From an uncultured Selenomonadales bacterium (GTDB lineage Bacteria; Bacillota; Negativicutes; Selenomonadales; Selenomonadaceae), in contig CALGGV010000138.1 of assembly GCA_937915725.1 (NCBI GenBank), forward strand, positions 1-20,043: a stretch of 20,043 nucleotides of DNA, written 5' to 3'. Below, piece by piece: positions 1-8,770 of the stretch; the stretch's first letter is position 1, and every line of letters begins with the position of its first letter. Under the pieces are notes generated by a model. That model saw only the letters and a list, made by a program, of their open reading frames with translations, was not told the origin of the DNA and ran no database searches. The position numbers were made by a program, and so were the translations under genes.

Positions 1-110
1 GAAGGGCTGAGGCAATGAATTTTAATCAAAACTTTTTTCAAGGCTGGCAAATTTTAAAAAGCGGGCGGCGTACGGATTTTTTCACTGCGATAACTTTAAT
101 TTTTATTTAA
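1..110 (+). pseudogene. Truncated tandem copy of the sensor-kinase 5' end
   Basis: Bases 1-107 repeat bases 163-275 almost exactly, from the ribosome-binding region through the first membrane segment of the downstream kinase gene, offset by 162 bp. The copy has an ATG at 15, encodes the same first 23 residues (MNFNQNFFQGWQ...), lacks two codons (about TTATCA), and ends at a TAA at 108-110 after only 31 codons. It differs by a few single-base changes. It is best read as the relic of a tandem duplication or of recombination with a paralogous kinase. The window starts inside it, so its own upstream region is not visible. Confidence 0.8.
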
Positions 111-130
111 CTTCAGCAAAAATTTTTTTG

Positions 131-139
131 TGATACTAT
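131..139 (+). promoter_or_regulatory. Weak candidate extended -10 for the sensor kinase
   Basis: TGATACTAT (131-139) fits an extended -10 (TGn plus TACTAT). A poor -35 (TTCAGC) lies about 16 bp upstream. Initiation near 146 would give a leader of about 32 nt holding the GGAAGG site at 162-167, and agrees with translation from 178 rather than from the in-frame GTG at 130. Confidence 0.3.
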
Positions 140-177
140 ATGAAAAATTCTTTGGAAAATTTGGAAGGGCTGAGGCA

Positions 178-3100
178 ATGAATTTTAATCAAAACTTTTT
201 TCAAGGCTGGCAAATTTTGAAAAGCGGGCGGCGCACGGATTTTTTCATTATCATTGCGATAACTTTAATTTTTATGTGCGTTATAGCAATGAATGTCCGC
301 TTGATTTTTCAAATGACTTCCAATCAAACTGAAGAAATTGGAAGAATGCAACTTGAAACAATTCGTGGCGATTTACAAGGCGCGTTGGCAAATGCTGAAA
401 ATACAACAATGCAAGTTGCTATGGAGGCGGAGCAACTTATAAATTCCGGCGCGTCATTAGATGAACTTGAAATATTTTTTTACCAAAAGCAAAAGGAACA
501 AAAAACTATAAGCAATGGCGTTTGTTTCAATGTTTACATTACCGGAAAAAATTGGACTGTAATTCCTGATTTCGATATGCCGGAAGATTATCACGCGCCG
601 GAAAGACTTTGGTACAAGGGCGCGGCTGAAAATCCTGAAAAAGTTTACATTACCGAACCTTATGTTGACGCCGCCGGTAATGGAATTTGTTTTACTATGT
701 CAAAAATGCTGGGCGATAATGAAACAGTTGTCGGGCTGGATTTTACACTTTCAGATATTCAACAGTCAATTTTGAGAATGATCAGTACAAGCGACAGAGA
801 GGCTTTAATCGTTACGAAAAATCAAATGATTATCGGCTATAATGATATGTCACTTGTTGGTGAAAAAATTTCTAAAAAACTTCCCGAATATGAAAATATT
901 TTGGCGCGTGTACTTTTGGGGCAAAATCATGAAAGTTTTACTGCGCAGATTGAAAAACGGGATCATACAATTTTCAGCAGTGAAACTAAAAACGGCTGGT
1001 ATATGGTTGTTAGCGTTGACAATGCAGCTTTTTATCAAGAAAGTTATCGCCAAATATTTTTCACAATCGCCGTAAGTTTGGCAATGATGGTAGCGATAAT
1101 TTTTTTCTATTTGAACGCAATGAGAAACGGCTTGCAAGCTGAAAATGCCCTTCACGTCAAAGAAGAATTTTTATCCCGCCTTTCAACTGAACTTAAGACG
1201 CCTTTGCACGATATTTTAGATTTATCAAGCGAGAGAGTTTTAAAGCAAGATTCAAATGCTAATGAAAATTCCGCCAAAGTTAGAGAATCTGCGCTAAAAC
1301 TTTCAGATATGCTGGACAACCTTTTTTCTTTCTCAACGATTGTATCAAATGACAAGCAAAAATTATCCTCTGAAGACAAAACTCAAGATATGGAACTTTC
1401 AAAGGTTAGCAAATTGTCACGAATTGGAATTATTGCAGTTATAACCGTTTCAATGATTTTAAGTTTGGGAATTTGTATTGACACTACGATTAATTGGGGA
1501 AATACCGCTATGAAAGGTGAAGTTGACGTTTACGAACACCAACTTTCAAATTGGCTTGAAAAACAAAGTAGTATTTTAAGTATGTTTGTAAATATTATCG
1601 CTGAAAATCCTGAACTTATGGAAGATTATCCTTCAGCCGTAAATTTTCTGAATGGAATTGCTAAACATTACCCTGAAATTTCTGTTTGCTACATGGCTAA
1701 TCCTTACAAGGAACATCAAGTTATAATGAACAACGGCTGGGAGTCGCCCGACCCAAATTGGCGCGTAGATCAACGCCCCTGGTACATTGAGACAGGAAAA
1801 GTGGAGCGCAACCAATGCAGCGTTTCTTCGCCCTATTATGACGATCAGACAGGCGGCTATTGTATTACCCTTTCGCAGACTGTTTACGGCGAAAATGACG
1901 AATTTTTGGGGGTATTTGGAATTGATTTTTATCTTAGCAGATTAACTCAAATTCTCGGCGAAAGTTACAGTAAAAACGGCTATGCTTTTCTTGTTGACAA
2001 AAACGGAATTATCATAAATCATCCTAATGTAAATTATCAAATGTCAATAAACAGAATGACAGATATTTTTGGTACGGAATATTGGAAAGTTTATTCAAGC
2101 GGCAAAGTTGACACTATCAAAGACTACACGAATAATCATATGGCTTGCCTTGCCAAAAAAAATGAAACTTCCAATTTTACGGTTATTGTCGCGCAGAGTT
2201 GGTGGAATACTTACGGCTATATTTTTTTCTTGGGAATAATTTTTATAGTTTTGCTGGGAATTTGCGTAGGAATTGTAGGAATGCTGATTAATCGTCTTTT
2301 CCGCTGGCAAGACTCAATTAACCGTCAACTTAAAGCTATATCGAATACGGCGGTTGCGGCAAGCGCGGCAAAGTCTCAATTTTTGGCGCAAATGTCACAC
2401 GAAATACGCACGCCTATTAATGCAGTTTTGGGAATGAATGAAATGATTTTGCGTGAAAGTAAAAATCCCGCAATTTTAGATTATTCGGCAAATATTCAAA
2501 GTGCGGGGCGGACGCTGTTGACGCTGATAAATTCTATTTTAGATTTTTCCAAAATCGAAGATGGCAAAATGGAAATTATCCCCGTTCGCTATGAAACTGT
2601 CATTTTGATTGAAGACTTGGAAAATATGATTTCCGAAAAAGCCAAAAAGAAAGGCTTGCTTTTTGAAACAGAAATTGATTCTGCGCTCCCCAGAAGTCTT
2701 TATGGCGACGATGTAAGGATTAGGCAAATTATTACAAACTTGCTTACAAACGCCGTAAAATATACACATGAAGGCGTTGTAACGCTTAAAATTGGCGGCA
2801 GGGAAATTGACGCAGATACTTTTGAATTACAAGTTCAAGTTTCAGATACCGGTATTGGTATTCGCTCAGAAGATATTGGTAAACTTTTTAAATCTTTCAT
2901 TCGCCTTGACGAGGAAAGAAATAGAAATATCGAAGGTACGGGCTTAGGAATTGCGATTGTGCAAAAACTTTTGGCAATGATGAACAGCACTTTGAAAGTT
3001 GAAAGTATTTACGGCAAAGGCTCCACTTTTTCTTTTAATCTGATTCAAAAAATTATTGAAAAAAGCCCAATCGGCAATTACGAAGAACAAAAAACTAAAC

Positions 3101-3954
3101 AAATTAAAACTCCGGAAAATAAATATCTTGTGGCGGCGGGCGCAAAAATTTTAGCCGTTGATGATAACAATATGAATTTAAAAGTTATTAGCGGATTATT
3201 AAAGCGAAATGGAATTGTTCCGGACGTTGCAGAAAGTGGACAGCAATGCATTGAAATGGCGCAGAAAAAATTTTACCACATAATTTTTCTTGATAATATG
3301 ATGCCGGTTATGAATGGCGTTGAAACTTTAAAAATTATGAAACGTGAAAAAATTCTTAGCGATAAAACTTCAGTAATAATGTTGACGGCAAGTGCGATAG
3401 CCGGAATGCGTGAAATTTATCTGCGCGAGGGCTTTAACGATTATTTATCAAAGCCTATTGAAGTTTCAGAACTTGAATTAATGCTGGAAAAACATTTACC
3501 GCCGGAGATTGTTTCATTCAAAGTTGAGGAACAGGAAGAAATTTCAGAGCCGGAAAATATTTCAAATGACGCGGGCGAAATTAACACAGAAACGGGCTTA
3601 GAATATAGCGCGGGAATGATTGAACTTTACAAGGACGTTTTGGAGACTTTTTACAATTTGAAAGACGAAAAGAAACAAAAATTGCAGGAAAGTTTCAAGG
3701 CGGGCGATTGGAAAAATTATACAGTTTACGTACACGCTTTAAAGTCAAACGCGCAGTCTATAGGCGCAGAAAAAACTTTCAACGCGGCAAGGGAATTGGA
3801 ACTTGCAGGCAAAAAAATTACCGCCGAAAATTCCACTGAAAGTGAAAGAAAATCTTCAGTCGAACATATCAAAGAAAATCACGCGGCACTTTTGAAAATG
3901 TATGATAAATTAGCGGACGAGGCTAAAAAAATTGCTAAAAATCTTGAAATCTAA
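178..3954 (+). CDS. Hybrid sensor histidine kinase with two Cache-type sensor modules (DHp-like, then HisKA-HATPase-REC-Hpt)
   Basis: Predicted membrane-bound multistep phosphorelay kinase of 1258 residues. Order: TM1 (about 22-44), extracytoplasmic Cache-like domain, TM2 (about 293-317), degenerate DHp (about 325-395), TM3 (about 415-435), second Cache-like domain, TM4 (about 680-704), true HisKA with H741 in SHEIRTP, HATPase_c (N box N858, DTGIGI 890-895, GTGLGI 920-925), receiver (D995/D996, phospho-acceptor D1039, K1092) and Hpt (H1186 in HALKS). In the first DHp the phospho-accepting position is Thr337 (STELKTP), and no ATPase domain follows it. The gene therefore looks like one kinase truncated after its DHp and fused to a second, complete hybrid kinase. 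I chose ATG 178 because GGAAGG (162-167) sits well and the 5' duplicate begins at the same codon; an upstream in-frame GTG at 130 has no such support. The ligand is unknown, though Cache domains commonly bind small organic molecules. No separate response regulator is adjacent. Confidence 0.93.
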   Translation: MNFNQNFFQGWQILKSGRRTDFFIIIAITLIFMCVIAMNVRLIFQMTSNQTEEIGRMQLETIRGDLQGALANAENTTMQVAMEAEQLINSGASLDELEIFFYQKQKEQKTISNGVCFNVYITGKNWTVIPDFDMPEDYHAPERLWYKGAAENPEKVYITEPYVDAAGNGICFTMSKMLGDNETVVGLDFTLSDIQQSILRMISTSDREALIVTKNQMIIGYNDMSLVGEKISKKLPEYENILARVLLGQNHESFTAQIEKRDHTIFSSETKNGWYMVVSVDNAAFYQESYRQIFFTIAVSLAMMVAIIFFYLNAMRNGLQAENALHVKEEFLSRLSTELKTPLHDILDLSSERVLKQDSNANENSAKVRESALKLSDMLDNLFSFSTIVSNDKQKLSSEDKTQDMELSKVSKLSRIGIIAVITVSMILSLGICIDTTINWGNTAMKGEVDVYEHQLSNWLEKQSSILSMFVNIIAENPELMEDYPSAVNFLNGIAKHYPEISVCYMANPYKEHQVIMNNGWESPDPNWRVDQRPWYIETGKVERNQCSVSSPYYDDQTGGYCITLSQTVYGENDEFLGVFGIDFYLSRLTQILGESYSKNGYAFLVDKNGIIINHPNVNYQMSINRMTDIFGTEYWKVYSSGKVDTIKDYTNNHMACLAKKNETSNFTVIVAQSWWNTYGYIFFLGIIFIVLLGICVGIVGMLINRLFRWQDSINRQLKAISNTAVAASAAKSQFLAQMSHEIRTPINAVLGMNEMILRESKNPAILDYSANIQSAGRTLLTLINSILDFSKIEDGKMEIIPVRYETVILIEDLENMISEKAKKKGLLFETEIDSALPRSLYGDDVRIRQIITNLLTNAVKYTHEGVVTLKIGGREIDADTFELQVQVSDTGIGIRSEDIGKLFKSFIRLDEERNRNIEGTGLGIAIVQKLLAMMNSTLKVESIYGKGSTFSFNLIQKIIEKSPIGNYEEQKTKQIKTPENKYLVAAGAKILAVDDNNMNLKVISGLLKRNGIVPDVAESGQQCIEMAQKKFYHIIFLDNMMPVMNGVETLKIMKREKILSDKTSVIMLTASAIAGMREIYLREGFNDYLSKPIEVSELELMLEKHLPPEIVSFKVEEQEEISEPENISNDAGEINTETGLEYSAGMIELYKDVLETFYNLKDEKKQKLQESFKAGDWKNYTVYVHALKSNAQSIGAEKTFNAARELELAGKKITAENSTESERKSSVEHIKENHAALLKMYDKLADEAKKIAKNLEI

Positions 3955-4011
3955 AGAAAATTAAAAATTTATTTAAAGTTTTACTTGCTGAAAAAAATTG
4001 CAAAATAAAAA

Positions 4012-4049
4012 AACCGCCGAGTTTTAAAAACTTGACGGTTAATTTTTTT
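4012..4049. terminator. Bidirectional intrinsic terminator between the kinase and mutB
   Basis: Arms at about 4012-4025 and 4027-4040 pair with one mismatch and one wobble. A T run follows on the + strand (4043-4049) and an A run precedes (4005-4013), giving a U-tract on the - strand. It can end both the rightward kinase transcript and the leftward mutAB transcript. Confidence 0.8.
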
Positions 4050-4064
4050 GTAAAGTTTTAAATA

Positions 4065-6263
4065 TCAGCCGACGTTTTCAGCTTTTTCACGTTCAATCAA
4101 AATATCCAAAAGTTTAATACCAGCCTCAGGAATATTTGTACCCGGGGCGAAAATTGCAACCGCGCCGCTCTTGTACAAGAAGTCATAATCTTGTACGGGG
4201 ATAACGCCGCCAATAGCAACCAAAATATCGTCGCGCCCAAGTTTTTTGAGTTCTTCGACAAGTTCCGGTAAAAGTGTATTGTGTCCTGCGGCAAGTGAAC
4301 TGAATCCTACTAAATCGACGCCATTTTCTACAGCATCTTTTGCAGTTTCTTCCGGTGTTTGGAAAAGCGGTCCGACGTCAACAGTCCAGCCCATATCAGC
4401 AAAGGAAGTAGCAATAACTTTCTGTCCTCTGTCGTGTCCGTCTTGTCCCATTTTCGCAACGAAAATACGCGGGCGATGACCGGTAATTTTTTCAAATTCG
4501 TCAGCCTTAGCAATAGCTTTTTCAAGTGCAGATTTATTGCTGAATTCTGAAGAGTAAACGCCGCTGATAGTGTGCATAACAGCTTGATAACGTCCTGAAA
4601 CTTTTTCTACAGCGTCAGAAATTTCGCCCAATGACGCACGAACTCTAGCCGCCTCAACCGCACATTCTAACAAATTGCCGTTGTCTCTGGATTCAGCCGC
4701 CTTTGTAATAGCCTCAAGTGCGGCGCGTACCTCATCTGCGTTACGTTCTGCGCGAAGTTTATTAAGGCGTTCAACCTGTGCGTTTCTAACGGCGGTATTA
4801 TCAACAGCCAAAATTTCAAGCGGGTCTTCCTTATCAAGGCGGAATTTATTCAAGCCTACGATAGTTTCATTGTTTGAATCGATACGCGCTTGACGACGCG
4901 CCGCCGCCTCTTCAATACGCATTTTGGGAAGACCGGTAGCAATAGCTTTTGACATTCCGCCGAGAGCCTCAATTTCTTGAATATGCGCCCATGCACGGCG
5001 GATAATTTCATTTGTCAAAGCCTCAACATAATAGGAGCCGCCCCACGGATCAATAATCTTGCAAACTGAAGTTTCATCTTGAATATAAAGTTGAGTGTTA
5101 CGTGCGATACGCGCTGAGGCGTCCGTCGGAAGCGCGATTGCTTCATCGAGCGCATTGGTGTGCAAAGATTGAGTGTGACCGAGAGCCGCGCCCATAGCCT
5201 CCATAAGTGTACGCGAAACATTATTGTAAGGATCTTGTGCAGTAAGTGACCAGCCGGAAGTTTGACAATGTGTACGAAGAGCCATAGATTTTGCTTGAGT
5301 GCCGCCCATTTGTTTAACGATTTTTGCCCAAAGTACACGCGCCGCACGCATTTTGGCAACTTCCATGAAATAATTTTTACCAATAGCCCAGAAAAAGCTT
5401 AAACGTTTTGCAAAGGCGTCAACTTTCAAGCCCGCGTTAATTCCCGTGCGAATATATTCTAAGCCGTCAGCCAAAGTATAACCCAATTCAATATCAGCAG
5501 GCGCGCCCGCCTCTTGCATATGATAACCTGAAATTGAAATTGAATTGAACTTAGGCATATATTTTGTAGTGTACTCGAATATATCGCCGATTATACGCAT
5601 ACTCATATCGGGTTTATAAATGTATGTATTGCGTACCATAAATTCTTTAAGTATATCATTTTGGATAGTGCCGGTTAAATCTGCTTTATCAACGCCCTGT
5701 TCAATACCGCTTTGAATGTAAAATGCAAGAATAGGCAAAACTGCGCCGTTCATTGTCATAGAAACCGACATTTGCCCGAGCGGGATACCGCTGAACAAAA
5801 TATTCATATCTAACATTGAACAAACAGAAACGCCAGCCTTTCCAACGTCGCCAAAAACGCGGGGGTTATCTGCGTCGTAGCCGCGATGAGTAGGCAAGTC
5901 AAAGGCTATTGATAAACCTTTTTGACCGGCGGCAAGGTTACGGCGATAAAAGGCGTTAGATTCTTCAGCAGTGGAAAAGCCCGCGTATTGGCGAACTGTC
6001 CACGGGCGGAAAACGTACATTGTAGAATACGGACCGCGCAAAAACGGCGGAATACCGCTTACAAAGTCCAAATGATTCATATGCTCGTATTCGTCATGAG
6101 TGTACAGCGGTTTAACCGGTACATGTTCCATTGTGCGTTCAATCAAGCTGTCATAATTGGCAGCCGCCGCTTTTTCAAATTCAGCTTTCCACGCCGCCGC
6201 GTCAGTTTTTGGGGCGTCGCTAAGGCTTATTTGCGTAAAGTCAGGATTTTTATATTCAGCCAT
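4065..6263 (-). CDS. mutB: Methylmalonyl-CoA mutase, large (catalytic, B12-binding) subunit
   Basis: Adenosylcobalamin-dependent interconversion of succinyl-CoA and (R)-methylmalonyl-CoA in the cytoplasm, the key carbon-skeleton step of propionate formation or use. The product is 732 residues, the normal length. The N-terminal TIM-barrel carries TMYVFRPWTVRQYAGFS, with Tyr93 as the counterpart of the substrate-contacting Tyr89 of the Propionibacterium enzyme, plus Arg211 and His248 (SGYHMQEAG) at the expected spacing. The C-terminal cobalamin domain has DGHDRG with His610 as the lower axial cobalt ligand, then SSLAAGH and AIGGVIP. GGAG lies 8 nt before the ATG. It is second in an operon after mutA, 97 nt downstream, with a repeat hairpin in the gap. 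No epimerase, MeaB-type chaperone or decarboxylase follows, as a terminator comes next. Confidence 0.97.
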   Translation of the reverse strand: MAEYKNPDFTQISLSDAPKTDAAAWKAEFEKAAAANYDSLIERTMEHVPVKPLYTHDEYEHMNHLDFVSGIPPFLRGPYSTMYVFRPWTVRQYAGFSTAEESNAFYRRNLAAGQKGLSIAFDLPTHRGYDADNPRVFGDVGKAGVSVCSMLDMNILFSGIPLGQMSVSMTMNGAVLPILAFYIQSGIEQGVDKADLTGTIQNDILKEFMVRNTYIYKPDMSMRIIGDIFEYTTKYMPKFNSISISGYHMQEAGAPADIELGYTLADGLEYIRTGINAGLKVDAFAKRLSFFWAIGKNYFMEVAKMRAARVLWAKIVKQMGGTQAKSMALRTHCQTSGWSLTAQDPYNNVSRTLMEAMGAALGHTQSLHTNALDEAIALPTDASARIARNTQLYIQDETSVCKIIDPWGGSYYVEALTNEIIRRAWAHIQEIEALGGMSKAIATGLPKMRIEEAAARRQARIDSNNETIVGLNKFRLDKEDPLEILAVDNTAVRNAQVERLNKLRAERNADEVRAALEAITKAAESRDNGNLLECAVEAARVRASLGEISDAVEKVSGRYQAVMHTISGVYSSEFSNKSALEKAIAKADEFEKITGHRPRIFVAKMGQDGHDRGQKVIATSFADMGWTVDVGPLFQTPEETAKDAVENGVDLVGFSSLAAGHNTLLPELVEELKKLGRDDILVAIGGVIPVQDYDFLYKSGAVAIFAPGTNIPEAGIKLLDILIEREKAENVG

Positions 6264-6290
6264 AAAAATTTCTCCTTCGTCGAAATTAGG

Positions 6291-6360
6291 GGCTAAGGAA
6301 TAAAGCCTAAAGACTAGGGATTTTCTATTTCCTTAGTCTTTAGTCCTTAGTCTTTAGCCT
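6291..6360. repeat. Inverted heptamer-repeat array between mutA and mutB
   Basis: Four heptamers of type CTAAAGA/CTAAGGA (6293-6320: CTAAGGA, ATAAAGC, CTAAAGA, CTAGGGA), a 10-nt spacer (6321-6330), then four heptamers in inverted sense (6331-6358: CCTTAGT, CTTTAGT, CCTTAGT, CTTTAGC). The halves can fold into an imperfect stem of about 28 bp. The array touches the mutA stop codon. There is no U-tract, so it is more likely an mRNA-processing, stability or partial-termination element, or simply a dispersed repeat, than a full terminator. Confidence 0.8.
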
Positions 6361-8520
6361 TTAAATCCCTTTCTTCTGTTGCATTGAAATTAAAGTCTGA
6401 TAACAATTCGAGCGAATGTTAATATAATCGTCAATACCGGCGTTTTTGTAAGTTTCGACAAGTTCAGCCGGAGCAGTTCCTGCAAGGTAAACTGTAGCAT
6501 TCGGCAAAACTTCATGAAGTTTGGGAGCAAGCGCGGGAACAATTTCAGGGTAGGTTGCGTCCGTCGAACAAATTACAACTGCATCTGCGCCGGATTCTTT
6601 CGCCGCCTGCGCCGCGTCTTCAACTGTTTCAAAGCCGTTATTGCCCAAAACTTCAAACGCGCCGACTTGTAAAAATCCTGTGGTAAAATCTGCGCGCGCT
6701 TTATGTTGCGGAATTGGTCCCATATTCGCAAGGAAGATTTTAACGTTATCGTTTTTCTCTGCTTTAAATTTTTCGGTTGCCTCGCGCAGTGCCTCAAATT
6801 TTTCGCTTAAGCGGTGCGTTTCAATGTATTTAACTTTTTCAGATTCACTTGTACCGAGTGCGGAGCGAATTTCGGCAATAGTTGCGCCTGCCGCCGCCGC
6901 GTCAATTACTGTATCAAAATTAGCCGCGTCAACTTTTGCAAGTGCGTCTTTTGCGTCAACATTAGCCAAATATTTTTCAATAGCGGCAGTGCGAACTTTT
7001 TTATTTTCGTCAAAATCTTCTGCGCGAGGATCAAGGCGTTCTTCAGTCATATTGGCGTACATATTGCTTCCAACAATTCTATCACGGCGGGACTCAACGG
7101 CTTTAAATCTTGCGTCAAGGATTTTCTGAATTTCGGCTTGAGGATAACCTTCCTTGAGCGCGGCAACAATTCCGCCCTTACTTTCGATAAGTTGAAATTC
7201 TGCCCAAATTTTTTCTTTAATTTGTTTTGTAAGAGTTTCAACAGCCCAACTGCCGCCTGCAGGATCAATCGGTTGCAAAAGTCCAAATTCTTCCTGTAAA
7301 ATAATTTGCATATTTCTTGCGATACGTCGGCTAAATTCATCGCCCTTACGAATAGGTTCATCAAAAGGCGCGTTTTCATATGAATCAAGCCCGCCTACAA
7401 CCGCCGAGAAAAGTTCGGAAGTATTTCTAAGCATATTAACATAAGGATCGTAAACAGTTTTGAAGAAAAGCGCGGGGCGTGCGTGTACGTGAATATGTTG
7501 AACTTTTTCGCTACCGCCGAACGCTTTAATAATTTCTGCCCAAATTGGACGAATTGCGCGGAATTTTGCAACCTGCATAAAGAAATTTGCACCGGCTGAA
7601 AGTCCAAACACAATTTGCTCTGCCGCCTCATCAATCGTCAAGCCGCGCTCCAACAACGCCCTTATGTAAGCAACCGCCGCCGAAAGTGTATATGCAATTT
7701 CTTGAACGTCATTTGCGCCGCCGTTGCTGAAAACATCACTTTTAACCATGAAAGTTTTAAGCTCCGGCGCGTTTTTGACTGCCCATTTTGCAACAGCCGC
7801 CGCCTCGTCATAAAGTTTATCCAGCGATTGATTTAATTCGCCGTTCGCCGCCAATTCGCCAATAGGATTAGCTCCGACAAAGCCACTCAATTTTGAAACG
7901 TCGCCGCCGTTTTTCTTGACTGCCGCAATTATCAACGCCAAAATGGGAGCGGAACTCGCGCCCGCGTAAACGTACAGCGGATATTTATCAAGTTTTAAAT
8001 CTTTTAACAAAATTTCCACGTCTTCAAGCGTTGTAAGACTTACGCCGCCTTTGCCCGGGTGTTTGCAAACTGTAGCATCAACATTTCTTTTTGTCGCGCA
8101 GTCCAACTGAACATTATAAATTGTGGAGCCTTTGTCAACTTCGTGTTTCAAAAGTTCGTTGTTTTCTTCAGGAAAAGTTTCGTCGCAAGCTTGCGCAATT
8201 CCCCACGGCGCGTTTACATAACCGTTGACTTTTGCGCCGCGCAAATAATCGCCTGTGCCGGGTAAGGAATCTTTTTGCAAAATGGGCTCGGTTGTATCGT
8301 GAAAATACATTGGCTCAAAAGTAATTCCTTCATAAGTTTTAGTGTACATTTTCTTTTCAAAAGGCGCACCTTTCAAAAGTTCAATACAAGCCTCTTTCCA
8401 TTCTTCATAAGTTGGAACGGGAAATTCATCAAGCGGCACTTCAGGAAAATTCGTCTGCGTTTCAGCTTTTTTGATTATTGCCTGCAAATCTAACTCTGCA
8501 GATTTTTTTTCTTCGCTCAT
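6361..8520 (-). CDS. mutA: Methylmalonyl-CoA mutase, small (non-catalytic) subunit
   Basis: Structural partner of the catalytic subunit in the heterodimeric mutase. The 719 residues resemble the large subunit throughout (for example RRIARNMQIILQEE against its RIARNTQLYIQDET). The C-terminal cobalamin-like domain (from about residue 590) lacks DxHxxG: the matching stretch is NMGPIPQHKARADF, so it should not bind B12, as is known for MutA. It is longer than the roughly 640 residues I recall for the Propionibacterium subunit. The ATG at 8520 follows GGAG with 9 nt spacing, and a strong promoter lies about 26 nt upstream of the start of translation. It is first gene of the mutA-mutB operon. Confidence 0.96.
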   Translation of the reverse strand: MSEEKKSAELDLQAIIKKAETQTNFPEVPLDEFPVPTYEEWKEACIELLKGAPFEKKMYTKTYEGITFEPMYFHDTTEPILQKDSLPGTGDYLRGAKVNGYVNAPWGIAQACDETFPEENNELLKHEVDKGSTIYNVQLDCATKRNVDATVCKHPGKGGVSLTTLEDVEILLKDLKLDKYPLYVYAGASSAPILALIIAAVKKNGGDVSKLSGFVGANPIGELAANGELNQSLDKLYDEAAAVAKWAVKNAPELKTFMVKSDVFSNGGANDVQEIAYTLSAAVAYIRALLERGLTIDEAAEQIVFGLSAGANFFMQVAKFRAIRPIWAEIIKAFGGSEKVQHIHVHARPALFFKTVYDPYVNMLRNTSELFSAVVGGLDSYENAPFDEPIRKGDEFSRRIARNMQIILQEEFGLLQPIDPAGGSWAVETLTKQIKEKIWAEFQLIESKGGIVAALKEGYPQAEIQKILDARFKAVESRRDRIVGSNMYANMTEERLDPRAEDFDENKKVRTAAIEKYLANVDAKDALAKVDAANFDTVIDAAAAGATIAEIRSALGTSESEKVKYIETHRLSEKFEALREATEKFKAEKNDNVKIFLANMGPIPQHKARADFTTGFLQVGAFEVLGNNGFETVEDAAQAAKESGADAVVICSTDATYPEIVPALAPKLHEVLPNATVYLAGTAPAELVETYKNAGIDDYINIRSNCYQTLISMQQKKGI

Positions 8521-8552
8521 ACATTTTTTCTCCTTTGCATTTTATTTAGAAA

Positions 8553-8581
8553 AATATACTGCAATTCAAATTTAAAGTCAA
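8553..8581 (-). promoter_or_regulatory. Promoter of the mutA-mutB operon
   Basis: On the minus strand, -35 TTGACT (8581-8576), a 17-nt spacer and -10 TATATT (8558-8553), close to the housekeeping sigma consensus. Initiation near 8546 leaves a leader of about 26 nt, too short for a cobalamin riboswitch. Confidence 0.75.
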
Positions 8582-8602
8582 CGCGGCTTATAAATTTTTA
8601 CC

Positions 8603-8631
8603 TTGAAAAAGTTTTACAGTTATGATAATAT
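8603..8631 (+). promoter_or_regulatory. Rightward promoter converging on the toxin-like transcript
   Basis: TTGAAA (8603-8608), a 17-nt spacer, TAATAT (8626-8631). Predicted start is near 8638. The next rightward gene starts at 9015 and has its own promoter, so the likely product is an RNA complementary to the 3' end of the 8869-8771 peptide mRNA. Confidence 0.5.
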
Positions 8632-8673
8632 TTTAAATAGAAAGTGATTAAATTTAAGTATCCATATAACACC

Positions 8674-8719
8674 AAACGAAAAGCCCCGACAGCGAAAGTG
8701 AGACATCGCTTAGGGGCTT
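8674..8719 (-). terminator. Intrinsic terminator hairpin (B) of the toxin-like mRNA
   Basis: Read on the minus strand: AAGCCCC pairs with GGGGCTT (8719-8713 with 8687-8681), enclosing an inner AGCGA/TCGCT stem. TTTTCGTTT follows. The apical loop contains GTCTCACT. This is a strong GC stem with a modest U-tract. Confidence 0.7.
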
Positions 8720-8724
8720 GACGT

Positions 8725-8758
8725 TACCATAGCCGAGTGAGACTTCAGCCAGAGGGTA
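8725..8758 (-). other. Second 3' UTR hairpin (A) with the same loop
   Basis: Read on the minus strand: TACC pairs with GGTA, enclosing GGCTGA/TCGGCT (two wobble pairs) around a loop containing GTCTCACT. The loop heptamer GTGAGAC (+ strand 8737-8743) recurs in hairpin B (8698-8704). The structure lies between the toxin-like stop codon and the terminator. Confidence 0.55.
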
Positions 8759-8770
8759 GGGGATTACCAT

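Noticed and set aside
130..177. GTG start at 130 for the sensor kinase
   Set aside because: It lies at or upstream of the candidate -10 and has no ribosome site, while ATG 178 has GGAAGG and is the start shared with the duplicated copy.
5922..6296. 124-codon rightward open frame inside mutB
   Set aside because: It is the reverse-strand shadow of the well-supported mutB coding sequence; the same holds for the other overlapping frames in mutA, mutB, ksgA and coaBC.
8521..8600. Cobalamin riboswitch before mutA
   Set aside because: The predicted leader is only about 26 nt and no B12-box-like structure is visible.
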